DNA of 64,000 nucleotides from Capitella teleta (taxonomy: Eukaryota > Annelida > Polychaeta > Capitellidae), in the NCBI GenBank assembly GCA_000328365.1, contig KB309292.1:30632-94631 (forward strand). Reading direction: 5' to 3'. The notes under the pieces were generated by a model. It saw only the letters and a list, made by a program, of their open reading frames with translations. It was not told where the DNA came from and did no database searches. The translations under genes were made by a program, and so were the position numbers. How positions within the stretch are numbered: position 1 is the first letter of the stretch; each line of letters begins with the position of its first letter. Shown here piece by piece: positions 26,699 to 38,273 of this stretch.

Positions 26699-27651
26699 AT
26701 GAAGCTGGCCAAGTTCAGCAAACTTTTCGAATTTTCTCGGGATCTGCGATTCAATCAAGCTTTGTTTCACTGCAGACGACTGCATTATGTACAGGGGCAA
26801 TATGGAACCAACAAAAGGAGAGAATATTTCTACTATATCGACCACCACGGACAGGTAAACAAGAGTGACAAGTGAAATGCTATTTCATAATGTAAATCAT
26901 AACGCATTCGTTCACTACTTGCTGTAATCATAACGCACTCACAATTACAGTTGCATGTGAAATTTCAAGAGTCCTGATATAAAACTACCTGTGTAAAATC
27001 ATCTGACCTCGACTGACCTATATCGTTTATTCTTCAGTTATTTCTTGATGACGCTCGAATGAAGAACTTCACATCTTGCTTTAAAGGTATGCTTCAAAAT
27101 ATTTTAATAAAATTGTAAAACCACACTGAATCAATATTCAATATTCTCCTCTCTTCACAGAAACCAAATTCCTTCACTTCTTCTTCAGTCGACTGAAATA
27201 TAATGATTCTGGATCGTACAACGAGGACTTCCCTTACATGTCTCCTTGTGGCAGAGAGAGGAACTATATCCGATGCGATGACCTTCCGATAGTTTTCACC
27301 AAAATCCTCCAACCGGAAGACCCCTCTGAACCTACGCTGTTCTCCTACTGTGGAGCGAACGAACTTCTTACCGTGCCATTCCACCCTGAGAAAATCTGCA
27401 TGTTGCCCGAGAGTGGTCGGATATACCACCCTGGACCCCCTGAAACGGGAGGTGTGGGTCTCGTGAAGTCGAGTTTGGCCATCGAAATGAGCAAATCCTT
27501 CGAGTTTGGGGACTCTGGCGAATATGATCCCCCCACACATTTCACTTGGGCTGAGGAGAAGTATGAATTGAAGAACGATATTGTTGAATTGTTACGTAAG
27601 GAATATGACCGTGTGGATTTAATTAGGTCGGGAAAAGAAAATAATTTTTGA
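26699..27651 (+). CDS. UPF0598 family protein (C8orf82-like)
   Basis: Three coding exons, 26699-26854, 27038-27086 and 27161-27651, join in phase to 231 residues; human C8orf82 has 216. Hallmarks are HYVQGQ...REYFYYIDHHGQLFLDD, the short MKNFTSCFK exon and SPCGRERNYIRCDDLPIVFT. The start at 26699 is the first Met of the exon. Its N-terminus is basic and hydrophobic (MKLAKFSKLFEFSRDLRF), which could be an organelle-targeting peptide. The function of the family is not known to me. A poly(A) signal AATAAA lies at 27667-27672. The gene is divergent from KATNB1 and convergent with the CMTM-like gene 0.7 kb downstream. Family membership is firm; localisation is inference. Confidence 0.93.
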
Positions 27652-27672
27652 GATTTCAATGCAGTTAATAAA

Positions 27673-28358
27673 TATGGTTCATTTTTCAATTTGTGATATT
27701 TTTGGGTTCAACTTGGTTAGTATTTTGTAGAGAAAATTAACAAGGTTTCTGGAATATATATTTTTATTTTTTCAAAAATTATAATTGCAATAAGTAGAAT
27801 AAATGATAATTTATACTTAGAGGAAGACCAGGGATTGAGAGTATTTTTAATAACAACAGAAAAATAGACAAATTTGCAAAAAGATCAACAAATAACAATT
27901 GTGTGAGAACTTGAACAGAAAAGAGATTCGAGTAATAAAATAATCATATTTCTTGAGAAAAACCCCATTCAGAAAAAAATGCATAAAGTGCTGGAAAAAC
28001 AATCGATATCTTAAGAGTTAATTTCTGCATTGTGAAAGATGTAAAGATAACATTACAAAGCCGCTGAGTAAACAAAAATTAAATAAATCTGGAGTAAGTC
28101 ATAAACGTAAAAACAAGCTTGTAAGAAAATTAAACACAACCATAGATTAAAGAATACCTCCCAAATAAACAGATTATTCCAATGAAAAAGTAATGTTATT
28201 ATTACTATTATTGTTCACTTATTAAGTAGAACAACCATGATATCATTTCTGAAAATTGTAAATAAATTATGAAGCACACAAGATAACATTTTACAAAAAG
28301 AATCTGTGATTTCATATTTATAGTAAATATAACATCAATTGTAGCTTAGTTAAAGGCG
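27673..28358. other. Convergent 3' intergenic spacer
   Basis: AT-rich spacer between the 3' end of the UPF0598-like gene and the 3' end of the CMTM-like gene. No coding frame or repeat stands out; it should hold the 3' UTR of the CMTM-like gene. Confidence 0.5.
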
Positions 28359-29373
28359 TTAATACCTGACGCTGGACTCAGTGGTGATTTGCGTGACTGT
28401 CGTTGATCCCCCTGTGGTCGTTGTTGTTGTTGTTCGTTGTTCCTTTCTCCACGACCAGTAAACACGAAACGACATAAAAAAATCCACAATAAACACAACC
28501 AGCGCCACGAAACCAAATCCCTGAAATAAAAACATTTTCAAATTAAAACATACAATAAATTCTGTATGCATTCATCACTGTAAAGAAAATTAGAGATAGC
28601 ACTTTTATAAGTAAAATAGCAAATCTCAATCAGTTATATCAATTAGAGGAGATGAGATGAGGCTGACTGAAAAAAACATTGACTCACGCAAGCAACCTCA
28701 TGCGCTAACTTGCATCCGAAAATCGCCATGAAGAGATTGACGAAGAAGAAACTGACAACAACAACAACGTAATACACAAACTCCTAAAAAATAATATATA
28801 AAAACCATTAATAATTAAATTAACACAAATATTTCCCCTCACTATGAAAGGCCATTTGCAACAGTCGCATTTGAAGATTCGATTTTGTAATTTGCACAAG
28901 AAAGTCAACCAGAGAAGGAGAGTCATCACACAGCCAGTCATGATGACAAAATTGAATATACCTAAAAGGAAATTGAGGATGAAAAAGATTGTTATTTCAA
29001 ACAATGATTCCAAACTTACCAACCATGATACCACAAATTCCCGCCCCACCTATGATTGCACTAAGAAATGCGATGAATGACAGAATCTGAAAGATATCTA
29101 GGTCAGTTAAACCCAATTAACAGAATTTGCACCGTGAGGTCATTTTACAGACAGCTCAGAGATGAGTTAAGAGCCTTCAACAGGATTTAACTTAGCTCTT
29201 TGCAATCCTCCACCACGAATTCAGAAATAAGTTGAAGAATTTTTCAAATTGGTGATTAGAGTTAATGAATGAAACAAAAAGAAATACTAAGACATAATTC
29301 GCACCACTTCTAGCATCTTCAAGATTCCAGGAACGCCTCGAACGTAGACTTGGTCCAAAGTGGATTCCGCCAT
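28359..29373 (-). CDS. CMTM-like MARVEL-domain membrane protein
   Basis: Five coding exons on the minus strand, 29373-29305, 29086-29020, 28961-28843, 28783-28688 and 28520-28359, join in phase to 170 residues. Four hydrophobic segments are evident: ILSFIAFLSAIIGGAGI, IFNFVIMTGCVMTLLLWL, EFVYYVVVVVSFFFVNLF and GFGFVALVVFIVDFFMSF. This is the four-helix MARVEL layout of CMTM, MAL and plasmolipin proteins. The N-terminal GVPGILKMLEV before helix 1 and KCDCCKWPFI before helix 3 fit the CMTM subgroup. The tail is a Thr-rich cytosolic stretch. Such proteins act in membrane trafficking and receptor turnover at the plasma membrane. The donor of exon 1 (GTG then GTGCGA) could be placed three bases earlier. 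Family is fairly firm; the exact subfamily is inference. Confidence 0.85.
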
Positions 29374-30331
29374 GGCGCTGAAAAAAAGTATTGTTCAAAA
29401 ATAAAATTCCACGCAAATAAGGAAAATAATTGTTTAGAAAAGATGGACGCCCTTCTAGATGGTCCAAGGATCAGCGCACTTCTGTTCGTTATCTACACAA
29501 ATGTCCTGCCTGATAAAATTTCTGGTTCAGGTTACTGGTTAGGACTGAGTCCCGTTGTAGTCGCATAACCAGACTTTGATTCCTCTCAAATCACATGAGA
29601 CTTGGTTATGTTTATCTTGACAACAATACAGAATACTGTAGCAAACAAACTCCTCTGTCACTGTGAGAATACTGAATAGAGAGATCCCTTCTCATCTTTC
29701 GTGCACATCATCCGTGACCGAGACATGGTCCTAACTAGCTCCCCAGGGGTAGCGGAGCAGTCCCTACACTCCTACTCCTAGTCCTAGTCCTAGTGCATAC
29801 AATATAATATTATAGTATACGATACGGGACGGCTTGGGGAGCTAGGTCTTAACCAAAAACCTGAACCAGAGTTCAGTTCGGACAGAAAAACATGCCCTTA
29901 GGATGAAGCGACGCAGAAGCCCGCCGAAAGGAGTGGCACGGCTATAGACAGCCCAATTATCATGGAATTTGAATCATTAACTTAATTGAAAATAAAACAC
30001 TTACTCGACTCTAGTGTAAAATCAGCGCTGATAGAACTTTACCGGAAGCGCCGCAGTAGCCGCTCTGCTGGCGGCACCTCTGTGCTGCTCTGCTGACGAC
30101 ATATCCCCAGCACAGAACATAATTATTATGTCCCCAGAGGTCAATTCAGGATGATCACACATACAAGGACAGTTATGCATGCATGTGATTAATGTAATAT
30201 GCATCGACATCGTTATTCTTAAATTCCAGAGAGCACAAAATGATAAAAATAACTAAAATACCCAATTTACCCAAACACGAACCAGTCTTAATAATATTTA
30301 TTAATTTCAATTATAGCAGTAAATAGTAATA
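29374..30331. promoter_or_regulatory. 5' flank of the CMTM-like gene
   Basis: No exon is supported. An ETS-type CCGGAAGCG (near 30041) followed by CTCTGCTGGCGGCAC (near 30063) makes the 30010-30110 stretch the best promoter or enhancer candidate. That GGCGGCA motif recurs at both flanks of the neighbouring Gypsy element. Confidence 0.3.
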
Positions 30332-30681
30332 GTCAGTGAACATTCATACGAAGATGCATAACTATAGTGCCCGCTCTACTGGCGGCAGGGTAGAGCTGAT
30401 GGGAAGAGCATGAGAGGAGGCGCTCTCTGGGCGGCAATACTGCTCTACGGCGGCAGGGAAGAGATGATGGGAAGAGGGTCATTAATCATTATAATTAATT
30501 TTTTTAATCTGTATTCTCTATACATTGTGAAATAATCACTCTGACATGTAGAATGTAGCGGTAAAACAATTTATTACCAATGTTGATACATATTGTAAAT
30601 AACGTGACAAGATGGTTGGAACTCAATATCAAAAACTGATGTTTATTCATGAGTACATGCAATGCGTTATGATCACTGACA
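30332..30681 (-). repeat. Probable 3' LTR of the Gypsy element
   Basis: It starts (minus strand) with TGTCAGTGATC right after a purine tract, and a related sequence in inverse (AGTCAGTGAAC) occurs at 30333. The interval contains the imperfect GGCGGCA repeats. No second copy was identified, so the call rests on position and terminal motifs. Confidence 0.4.
30366..30478. repeat. Imperfect GGCGGCAG/GATGGGAAGAG tandem repeat
   Basis: Two related units, CTCTACTGGCGGCAGGGTAG...CTGATGGGAAGAG and CTCTACGGCGGCAGGGAAG...ATGATGGGAAGAG, flank a third CTCTCTGGGCGGCA copy. Similar motif copies occur at 30061 and at 34577-34650. Confidence 0.7.
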
Positions 30682-33600
30682 TCTCCCCTTTTAAGATGAA
30701 TCATGGGATAACACTGTATATAACAGGTTCTGCTCTGAGGCACAAACACAAACACAAATCTGCAACCGCAGTGCACAAATGAACAACTTAAAACACTTCT
30801 GCAGCTCACTGGTTGAGACGATCTGGTGGGTGGACAACACGTCCAGAGCGTGTTGTGGCTCGTTGCGGTGCAACTGGTTGCATTGGGACAGTTTGTGGTT
30901 CAGCGTCCTGCTCTGGCCATGGGTCATCCTCTTCATCGAGCTCCCATGTTTCTCCACTCTTGAAGATGTGCTTCTGATTATGGGAGTACGTACGTCCAGT
31001 GTCATCCTTGATGAGGTAACTGCGCGGTTTGGTTGGTGTTGGCATCTTGATGATGACTCCATGTCTCCAAGCTCCTTGGCTGGCTCTGTATCTGACGGGA
31101 ACTCCAATTGGTAGTACTGGTTTTTCTTTGCACGCTTTTTTGTCGAATTGCTGTTTCTGTTTCTCCTGTCGAAGTTCGAGTTTCTCTTTCCCGTCCTTCA
31201 GGTTGAGGTTCTGCAGGTTTGTGTGATTGTCTTTGACAATCCTCGTCCGGATACCGCGGCCCAACAACAACTGTGCTGGTGAGAGGTTCACAGTGTCTAA
31301 TGGTGCGTTTCTGTACATCATCAATCCGAGATGGGCATCTTTATTGGTTTTGATGATTCTTTTGACGGTTTGCACGGTTCTTTCAACTTGCCCATTTGAC
31401 TGCAAATGGAGAGCGGATATCGTCGAGTGGGTGAAATCATAGTCTTTGGCGAAAGATTGAAAAGCTTGGCTGGCAAATTGCGGTCCCGAGTCTGAGACGC
31501 ATTTAAGTGGTATTCCGAATCGACTGAAGATGGATTTCACAGCTTCAATTGTTGTTTCGCTTGATGTGTCACTCAACTCGATCATGTCCGGGTACTTGGA
31601 GAAGTAATCCACGCATACGAGGTAATTGTGTCCTGCGTTATGGCACAAGTCCAGCCCGACCTTTTTCCATGGTTCATCAGTGCTGTGTGGAATCATTGGT
31701 TTCTTGGAGAGGTTTTTTCTTTTGTCCTGGCAGGTGGTGCACGCGTCGATGTGATCTTGTTCATTCTCGTCCAGAACATTTGTTGTCGTGCAATAGCCTT
31801 GCATTTCGTTGCAGCGAGATGAGACTGGTGCAATCTTTCCAACATGTCTGTTCTCAAAAGCTCTGGAATGACTAGCCGGTTCATCTCCATCAAAGAATTG
31901 CAGTACAAGAGCTGTGCTGACTGCTTCTTTGAGTTTCTGGAATGCTTCACAGGCGACATTTTTCTGGAAAAGTACTCTGAGAACAGCGGTTTTCTCTGAG
32001 AGATTTGGCACAAATTTTCCGATGTAGCCGACCATAGCTGTGAATCTGTGCAGTTCTTCATCGTTTCCAGGTGTAGGCATTTCCATGATTGCACAAACTA
32101 TTTCATCTCCAGGTTTCATTCCTTCTTGCGTGATCTTGTGTCCAACATACTCGAGTTCGCTTGATTTTGCATTTTTCTTTCTTGAGCTTCAAATTAGATC
32201 CACGAATGCGTTGTAGTACTTGTCACAGGCGTTTGTCATGCTCTGCTTCTGATGTTCCGTACACCAGAATGTCATCCACCACGATCTGCACACCATTAAG
32301 TCCTTCGAAGATTCTTTGCATGGTTGCGTTGAATGCATTGCCTGCCGTGTTAATGCCGGAGGGCATTCTTGTGAACCGGAATCGACCCCATGGCGTATTA
32401 AATGTGCATAACTTTGAACTTTCTTCATCCAAGCAGATTTGCCAATAGCCAGAGTTGGCATCTAGGGTTGTGAAGTACTTGGCGCCTTTCATGTGCTTTG
32501 TGACATCATCGATTGTCTTCATTGGGCGATGTGCTCACAGCAATGCACAGTTCAATTTCGTAGGATCCATGCATATGCGTGTCTTGTTTCCTTTCTGAAC
32601 CACGGTCATGCTGCTGACTCATCTCGTTGGATCTTCCTGACTAACAATTACACCCAGATCAACCATGCGTTCCAGCTCTATTTCACATCGTCTTCCAGTG
32701 CATGAGGAATTCTGCATGGTGGATCAACTTGTGGTGGCACGGTTGGATCCACGTGTAGTTGGTATTCTTGTCTGATGCATCCCAATCCATGGAATACACC
32801 CTTGAATTCCTCCAGAATGTCTGTCTGTTGGATTTCTTTGACACGCTTCAAGACTCCCAGTTGGTCACATGATTTTTTGCCTAAGATGGATTGGGCATCT
32901 TTCACGACGATGAAGTTCATGATTCTTCCGCTGACTGCTGCTGATGTTTGCTCTTCCACTGGGATCCGATGGCCTGAGTATGAGATGATTTTTGCTTGAC
33001 ATGGTTTCATGGGAAGTTTGCATCTCTGAACATCTCTTAGTGATAAAATGTCCACATCACTCCCTGTGTCGATTTTCATTATGACCAGCATGTTGTTGAT
33101 TGCCAACTTGTGCGTCCATTCTGGATTGCTGATGCTGTTGACTTTAATGACAGCACCTGCTCCAAACAGCTCGCGGTATTCTTCTGGTTCTTCTTCTCTT
33201 ATTTCTCTGGTGTATTTGCTTGCAGACTTGCAATATGCCTTGGAGTGATTGGGTTTGTTGCAAAGCCTGCATGTTTGTCCAAAAGCCGGACACAAGGATC
33301 GATCCCTGAATGAGTGCTGTTTTCCGCAGTTCCAGCACGGCGGCCTTCCCTGTGTGCTGCTTGCGTTAAGTGCGTTATGATGTTGCTTGTCATACAATGG
33401 TTTCGGCTTGTGCGTTGTGTCTCTTAGCGATGTCCGTGGTTGCGTTGTGAATGGCTTCTTCGATTGCGTTGTGAATGGCTTCTTCATAACACCGTGCACC
33501 TGGCTCTCAGCTGATTGTTGAGTCAGATGAGCTGCGTTGAGCTCAGCAAGGCGACAGTTTTCCAGGCATTTTTCCAGACTCAGGTCACTAGTTTGAAGCA

Positions 33601-34030
33601 GCCTGGTCCGTACCTTGTCTGACTTGACTCGACATAGGATTCTGTCTTTTATCAGCTGATCTTCCAATGCACCGAATTCACAGTCTTGTGCTAGGCGTTT
33701 GAGCCTCGTGTAATAGGGATCAAACTTCTCACCCTGCTCTTGTTTAGCGATGTTGAAGTTATACCGGCACACCGTGACGTTCTTCTTCCCTTAAGAGTAG
33801 TCCTTGAGCCTCTTCTTTAGCGGGATTTTTCACGTGCTGTACAGTTTCTGCGTTTCTGGACTCGCAATGTGTAAAAACACATTACACTGTATCTTTTTAT
33901 CTTTTGTTTCAAGTCCGTTGGCAGTTGCGTATATTTCATAACTTCTTATCCAGTCTTTGTGTTGTTGGCTCAAGTTTGCTCCTGTCAGAGACAACTGCTG
34001 AGGCGGTTTCAAGTTGAGCTCCGCCATCTT

Positions 34031-35397
34031 GATTCTTGGGATTCTGTCAGCTTCGCTTGCGATTTTTTTGATGGCGCGTTCCGGCCGTTCCGCGTTGTAT
34101 TAGTCCAGAATAATGGCTGAACTTTTTACTGTTTCAGGATGAGAAACCATGGTAGGTGTCCTAGAAAATCGCTTGTTAAAATAAGAAAAACAGCGAAAAA
34201 AAATTTTTTCGCGCCTGACTGGTGGCAAAATGATTATTCTATCTATTTCTGAAAAGAAAATACAAAAATATCCAGGGGCTTAGTCGCAGGACACGCTGAT
34301 ATAACGAAGCCCATTGTAAAAGATGGGGAACTCGGTGTTTTATGACAGCCTCTGACGTCACGCCTAATTAGCAATATATCTCCCGCGAAATCGTTAGCGA
34401 TGATATTCCTTGTGTGGGTCAGGCATATGAATCATTTTTGGTGCATCAAATAACGACTCAAAGTCCATTTTTAACCAGTTCTCCCTCCCTTTAAGGCTGA
34501 AAGTTAGCTCCTCTCACCCCTTGTGCTTCTGTTTTATTCTTCCCTTCCCTCATGCGGCCATGCCACTCACAGAAAGACAAGCCGCTCTCTCGGCGGCAGC
34601 CGTTTTCTGGGCGGCAGGCCTCCTCACATGCAGGCTTCCTCGGCGGCACATTTCAGGCAGCTGTCAGCGCTGATTTGGTACATCACTCAACTAGAGGGCG
34701 TTAATTGCGCTGGCCATTGCAATATAGAGGCACAAGCTTCATATTCCTCAATCCTTAACCAGACACTGCAGAATACTAGTACAGAGCATTGGGTGGCCCA
34801 CAAAAAAATCCTTAGTGTTTTGAACCTAATGATTTTTGTGTGGGGTGGCGCTCGGCTCTTATGATACAGGTTCGATGTCAGTCACTGCCTATAACTAGTA
34901 GACAATGGCGCAACCATGTACCGGTCAGTTTAGGATGTTACAAATTAGACGTCAGGTCGTTTGTTGGCAAAAAACATAGATGTTTGAATTTATACAGAGT
35001 GGGCCAAAAGCAGTCTTTCTTTAGTCTATCTAGTCTCCTTTTTTAGTCACATGATCCTAAGCATGGTCTGGGTGGCCATAAATACGGAACGTTCAGTAAG
35101 AGTCACTTGGTCAGCTGCGCCACTAGAAGGCAATTCTTGGTAAAAATATATTTTTTTAGTGTTTTGTGCCTGTCTAATTTCATCATTTTCTCTCCAGAAT
35201 ATCAATTCAATACATCATTGAAATCACTCATTTGCCTCAATCTGACTTAATTGCGACTCCCATTATGCCACAATACTCAGCTTGGACCTCGCCTTTTCTG
35301 ACACTTCTGTAGCCGCGCTTGGACGCAGCTGCCCGCCATGTAACAGGAATTGCTCATCCAGAGTGAGTGCAACTCCAGTACAAGCAGCCTTCAGTCA
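34031..35397. other. Interval with a second GGCGGCA cluster
   Basis: No gene is seen. It includes three GGCGGCA-type motifs (34577-34650) and two stretches resembling CTCF core sites (ACTAGAGGGCG near 34690, GCGCCACTAGAAGG near 35118). Confidence 0.4.
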
Positions 35398-35530
35398 TAG
35401 ACCCCGAAGCCAGCCAGCCGATTCATTTGTGGCTAGCTGAGGCCTTTTTCGGCTGGCTAGTCAGTCAGGTGACTTTTTTGTGGCTGACTAACTGTGATTT
35501 TTTCCCAACTGGCTCAGATCGGCTGCAATG
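35398..35530 (+). mobile_element. Isolated hAT-like terminus
   Basis: It begins TAGACCCCGAAGCCAGCC, close to the terminal sequence of the hAT element at 37273-38726 (TAGACCTCGGAGC and TAGACCCCGGAGC), and shares its subterminal GGCTGGCT motifs. No partner end of its own is evident, so it is probably a solo or split end of a related element. Confidence 0.4.
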
Positions 35531-35596
35531 CAATACACGTACATGAACATGCATTACATTCATTAGTATATGTATGTTTCTGCTAAAATAAGTCTA

Positions 35597-37188
35597 CAGT
35601 CAGTCATTCGTCCTTTTCGTAATCCGCCCTAAAATCTCCGGGACGAATCGTTTGCAATGTTAATTGTGTCATGCAATCCGCCGTTTTCGTTAATCCGACT
35701 CATACCACGATTCTAGGGAACGAATCTACACTTTACCATTGTAAATAACACATGTAATCCATCCCTCAAATAGCGTGTCGAAAACAAACATCAGCCAAGA
35801 CACATCAATTGTTGGCGATTTCTTTGAAGTCGGGTTAGTTTAACAACAAATGGCGCCTCCCCGTTTGTTTAACGCTTGACAAGTTAATTAAACAGAGTTA
35901 ATTAGACAGAGTCATGAACGATATTATGAGACCTTTTCATGAAATTGTGTGCCACCATGAATACTTCTTGTTCTTGGAGAAATAAAAAAATAATAATAAT
36001 TGTACAGGCAAAGGAAAGGCTTTGCGAGTCAAGCTCGCAGACAAGAGAACATTATAGATTTATAAACATATTTTTCCATCATTGATCATTATTATTTGTT
36101 CACATTATTTAATTGATGGGATTTTAGAAATAAAGCTGAGACCAAAAAGATAATACTTTTGTCTTGCTTTCAATTTTTTTTTTTTTTTTGGTGGGAAAAA
36201 AGGATGCAATAAAAAATGATCAATCAGTTTCCAGTAGTTCTCCTCTTGATGGGTCTTGAAGAGAGGACAACTGGATCCGTTGTCCTTTTGGCTCCTCTTG
36301 TGTTGCCCTTTGCGGGCAACTGCAAAGCCAAGCATCGTTCGATCCGCAGCTTGTTTTCTTGATAACTGCAAATGTAGATAATTGTTTATAAATATATATA
36401 TCTAGGCACAAAGCAATACATATAGTTAACTATATAATTAAGCTCGTGCCATCATTCATGCATATGAAATAACATGAATATTTGTACTGAAATTTAAATT
36501 TAATTAATTCATCCGAACTGGTACAGGGTTGGGTTAATTGGGTTTTCCTCAAAATGTCCAGAGCATATGTAAAGGTGCTTACATGATTTCATCTTAAGTT
36601 TTTCCTGTGAGAATTCTCTCCCAAGAGATGGAACAAGTGTCAGGAACTCCTCCACTGCTGATCTTTGATCCGCAAAATATCGTGAAAGGAGATGACCTTA
36701 GTGGCTCTTCGGCGATTGAGGCTACAGCCATGCACCCCGCAATTCTCCAGACAGAGTCGAAGTTGAAGTGTGAAATTTTCTGCGAAACGAGGCGTAGACA
36801 CATACGATGAGACGAACTTGCGCTATTGTTGACGATCAACTGACGAAACCGGAAGTGTCCAGCGCTCGATAACTGTCGGCTGCTCGCAGTTAAAGCTCAA
36901 CCGCTTGCAAGCTGAGCGGCGCGTCCATCTTAATAGAGAGTCTTTGACCATCACTGATTTTTTCAAAAAATAAAAATCTTTTATTGACCTCACGTGATCG
37001 TTTGTGAGATCCTTTTTACTTCCAGCTTCAAACCTAATGGTATATGCCACTATGTTAATGCATTACATGGGTTTTGGGGGTTTTAGAATGACAAACAATT
37101 TTCATCAATTTGTGGTCTGAAATGTAATTTTCGTTAATCCGTCAGTTTCCTTGTGAACGGAGGAGGGTGAATTAACAGGGTCTGACTG
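35597..37188. mobile_element. Pogo/Tigger-like non-autonomous DNA transposon
   Basis: The left end CAGTCAGTCATTCGTCC and the right end GGGTCTGACTG form a short terminal inverted repeat flanked by TA on both sides. Just inside, both ends carry TAATCCG motifs, as pogo/Tigger elements do. No transposase frame is present in the 1.6-kb interior. Instead it contains an ETS-type promoter-like patch and spliceable short frames (see 36220-36839). Terminal similarity is short, so the family call is tentative. Confidence 0.45.
36220..36839 (-). other. Unassigned exon-like segment
   Basis: On the minus strand a good donor (AAATCAT then GTAAGC, 36582) and acceptor (CTACATTTGCAG, before 36365) bound a 217-nt intron. 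Reading across it, one phase stays open from about 36720 to a stop at 36220-36222, with segments such as SAVEEFLTLVPSLGREFSQE. An ACCGGAAGTG site at 36845-36854 lies just upstream. I recognise no family, and no start codon sits in that phase, so this may be decayed or chance. Confidence 0.2.
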
Positions 37189-37937
37189 TACCTGTATGCA
37201 TAAGGAACTAATAGTATTGAGAATTAGGGAGCTCACTGAGCTCAACCAAATGAATACTGCATATTTATGCAGTAGACCTCGGAGCGCCACCGATATGTAC
37301 TAGCCACCGCCGTTAGGCCGTTTAGTCAGCCACCACCGATTGGTGCTGTCAGCCAGCCACTATCTGCCGATCAATGTCATCGGTGGCTCTCACCCGATTC
37401 AATCCAAATATTTTACATTCAGTGTTATAAGAAGTTATCATTTGTACAACTCCTTATTGTGTTTATGATATTGTTTATATAATTACTATCTGAGCTATCT
37501 AAGGAAGTATATTTTATTCAGTTTTCTTCATTAAAATAATGTAAAGAGTGATGTCATACTGTATGTATGCCCATACATATACGAGAGTTGTCCCGAAACA
37601 TATCAGCCTGACATAGGATGTGTAGTATATGTCCTAGGGTTAATGTAAAACATTCCTTCATGAGTAGATCACTGGTTGCTAGCTACATGTATTTTTCTGA
37701 TAAGCCAATTTTCCTGGCATTAATCCTACCGTTTTTGATTGATTGATTGCCGAACCCTCATTTCAGATTTCAGCAGCTTAAAACAATTTGTATTGGCCCA
37801 TCATAACACTTGATTCATTACACTACTTCTCTACGTGCATTGTTTCTGTTGGTCTTAAAAATTATTGGAATTCCATTATTTAATTTGCAATTAGTTAAGA
37901 TTTCTCCTTTACTCCACATTTTAAACCTCTCATTTTT

Positions 37938-38105
37938 CAAAGGAACCGTTGTAAAATGAAAACAACACAGGTTGTACCATTGTTCAAGAAAGGATCCCTG
38001 GAAAAAATTTGTTACTACAGACCTATTTCTCTCTTGCCTTTGTTCTAAAACATCCTTGAGAAACTAGTCCAAAAAAGGTTGTACGATTACTTGTCGGTCA
38101 AAAAT
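37938..38105 (+). mobile_element. LINE reverse-transcriptase fragment
   Basis: Translation gives TTQVVPLFKKGS, then YYRPISLLPLF, then NILEKLVQKRLYDYL, the well-known opening block of reverse transcriptase in CR1/Jockey-type LINEs. An in-frame stop follows LLPLF, and only about 55 codons survive. It lies inside the hAT element 37273-38726. Confidence 0.75.
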
Positions 38106-38172
38106 TGCAGAGTCACTGAAGAATCACTGCAGAGTCACTGAAGAATCACAATTGTAATTCACAATCATAACG

Positions 38173-38273
38173 CCTGTGGCCTGATCGGGTCTCGAACCCG
38201 GGACCTCGACCCCCACAGTCGGCATAGGATTGCAGTCAGCCGGTTTAACTCACTGAGCTGTTCGGTGCCCCTT
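38173..38273 (-). mobile_element. tRNA-derived SINE head
   Basis: On the minus strand it shows an A-box-like CAGCTCAGTGAGTTAAA, and a B box GGTTCGAGACCC (38187-38202 region) about 50 bases later, as in Pol III tRNA promoters. Flanking bases do not fold into a full cloverleaf and no anticodon arm is clear, so it is a SINE relic and not a tRNA gene. Confidence 0.65.

Larger units (their letters stand above)
30332..34030 (-). mobile_element. Ty3/Gypsy LTR retrotransposon, broken
   Basis: Fossil element on the minus strand. Recognisable parts in coding order are: Gag (from 34027), a Cys-His nucleocapsid knuckle and a retropepsin-like region (within 32678-33772), reverse transcriptase with the VDDIL-type box (32223-32522), and integrase with a C-terminal region (within 30806-32119). 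A purine-rich tract near 30682-30694 is followed by TGTCAGTGATC, which probably opens the 3' LTR running to about 30332. The matching 5' LTR was not found, so the outer end near 34030 or beyond is uncertain. The coding region is broken in several places, and the element looks inactive and fairly old. Confidence 0.85.

Noticed and set aside
31029-33313. Plus-strand frames between 31 and 33.3 kb
   Set aside because: They are antisense to the Gypsy fossil, whose minus-strand protein matches are clear.
34540-34900. Upstream LTR of the Gypsy element
   Set aside because: It shares only the GGCGGCA motifs with 30332-30681 and no further similarity, and it is separated from the Gag start by 500 bp without a recognisable primer site.
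36650-36800. THAP-type zinc finger on the minus strand (NCGVHGCS...ISFH)
   Set aside because: The spacing is only loosely similar, the frame stops soon after, and no start codon or AVPTIF-like box is present.
38173-38273. A functional tRNA gene
   Set aside because: A- and B-box motifs are present but there is no complete cloverleaf or clear anticodon arm, and it lies inside a transposon; a tRNA-derived SINE fits better.
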